Below, piece by piece: positions 13,666 to 14,012 of a stretch of DNA of 14,012 bases. The notes beneath the pieces were generated by a model, which was not told where the DNA came from, did not search any database, and saw only the letters and a list, made by a program, of their open reading frames with translations. Position 1 is the first letter of the stretch. Every line of letters starts with the position of its first letter. This DNA is from Coleofasciculus sp. S288. GTDB taxonomy: Bacteria; Cyanobacteriota; Cyanobacteriia; Cyanobacteriales; Coleofasciculaceae. The stretch covers positions 1 through 14,012 of the forward strand of contig JAIUYC010000008.1 in the NCBI GenBank assembly GCA_020216575.1, written 5' to 3'. Position numbers and translations under genes: made by a program.

Positions 13666-13743
13666 CTCTACAAACTAAGAAGTTTTCAAAAGGAAGAGCG
13701 CTGTGCGAGCAGCTACGAGTAAAGCCGTAGGCGATCGCTCATC

Positions 13744-14012
13744 CTAAAATTTACCAGAACAATATTTCCCAGCTACTCGCAGCACAGCTGCCAAACTTTT
13801 TTCCACATCAGCATCCGTTGTTGCCCAAGACGAAACACTAATTCGCATCGCCGTCTGCCCTTGCCAAACCGTACTGCCACACCAACAAGTCCCCTCGGCT
13901 TGAATATCAGCAATCACCCGATGAGTCGTTTCTGCATCCCCAAAAGACACTAAGACTTGATTCAACACCACATCATTGAGAATCGGGTAACCAGCCGCTT
14001 TCAACTCCTTGG
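13744..14012 (-). CDS. PLP-dependent decarboxylase/aminotransferase family, C-terminal fragment (continues beyond window)
   Basis: This is the last 89 residues of a fold-type I pyridoxal-phosphate enzyme. The block from NDVVLNQVLVSFGD through AEGTCWCGSTVWQGQTAMRISVSSWATTDADVEKSL is characteristic of the C-terminal small domain of group II decarboxylase-like proteins, often annotated as aspartate aminotransferase family. The Arg in AMRISV is the usual carboxylate-binding type residue of this domain. The PLP-lysine domain lies outside the window, so the reaction cannot be decided. The stop TAG is at 13746-13744. The frame is open to the window edge, so it is truncated only by the window. Confidence 0.85.
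   Translation of the reverse strand, partial: KELKAAGYPILNDVVLNQVLVSFGDAETTHRVIADIQAEGTCWCGSTVWQGQTAMRISVSSWATTDADVEKSLAAVLRVAGKYCSGKF

Overview
The window is chromosomal DNA from a cyanobacterium. The palindrome GCGATCGC (HIP1), typical of cyanobacterial genomes, occurs ten times. The small conserved genes also fit: a SOUL heme protein, a TIGR03643/DUF2805 protein, and an antitoxin-like/HNH pair. The genus cannot be read from the sequence. Gene order, gene remnants and repeats suggest an accessory or rearranged region.

Layout. 1-229: C-terminal end of a tyrosine recombinase. 230-869: gene-poor stretch with one minus-strand terminator. 870-1871: a CDP-alcohol phosphatidyltransferase-like membrane protein and a small ABM monooxygenase. 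1868-3376 (minus strand): a SOUL heme-binding protein, then an antitoxin-like/HNH nuclease pair with overlapping GTGA codons. 3682-5693: an A+T-rich, HIP1-free two-gene unit of an OLD-like AAA ATPase and a DUF4276/TOPRIM-like protein, a plausible anti-phage module. 5798-7197: a complete IS110-family element. 7445-11358: a DNA-repair operon of a Nei/Fpg glycosylase overlapping a 984-residue ATP-dependent DNA ligase fused to a DHH (RecJ-like) phosphoesterase domain. 11474-12062 (minus): a small two-helix membrane protein and a TIGR03643 protein. 12250-13665: two convergent SAM methyltransferases. 13744-14012 (minus): C-terminal end of a PLP-dependent decarboxylase/aminotransferase.

Two results stand out. 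First, the IS110 element can be resolved closely by eye. It sits in the loop of a hairpin (AGTCCGC / GCGGACT) inside a roughly 150-bp palindromic repeat, with the dinucleotide CT at both junctions. Its long left noncoding end contains a stem-loop whose two internal-loop arms carry 7-nt matches to the right and left element ends. That is the arrangement expected for the donor-binding loop of a bridge RNA. A perfect -35 box (TTGACA) at the right end and a -10-like box at the left end would combine into a promoter only in the excised circle. Second, the ligase-DHH fusion, translationally coupled to a base-excision glycosylase, looks like a compact excise/resect/seal repair unit. I do not recognise this fusion as a described enzyme, but I could not search for it.

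All calls are from reading the sequence. No database searches or folding programs were run.
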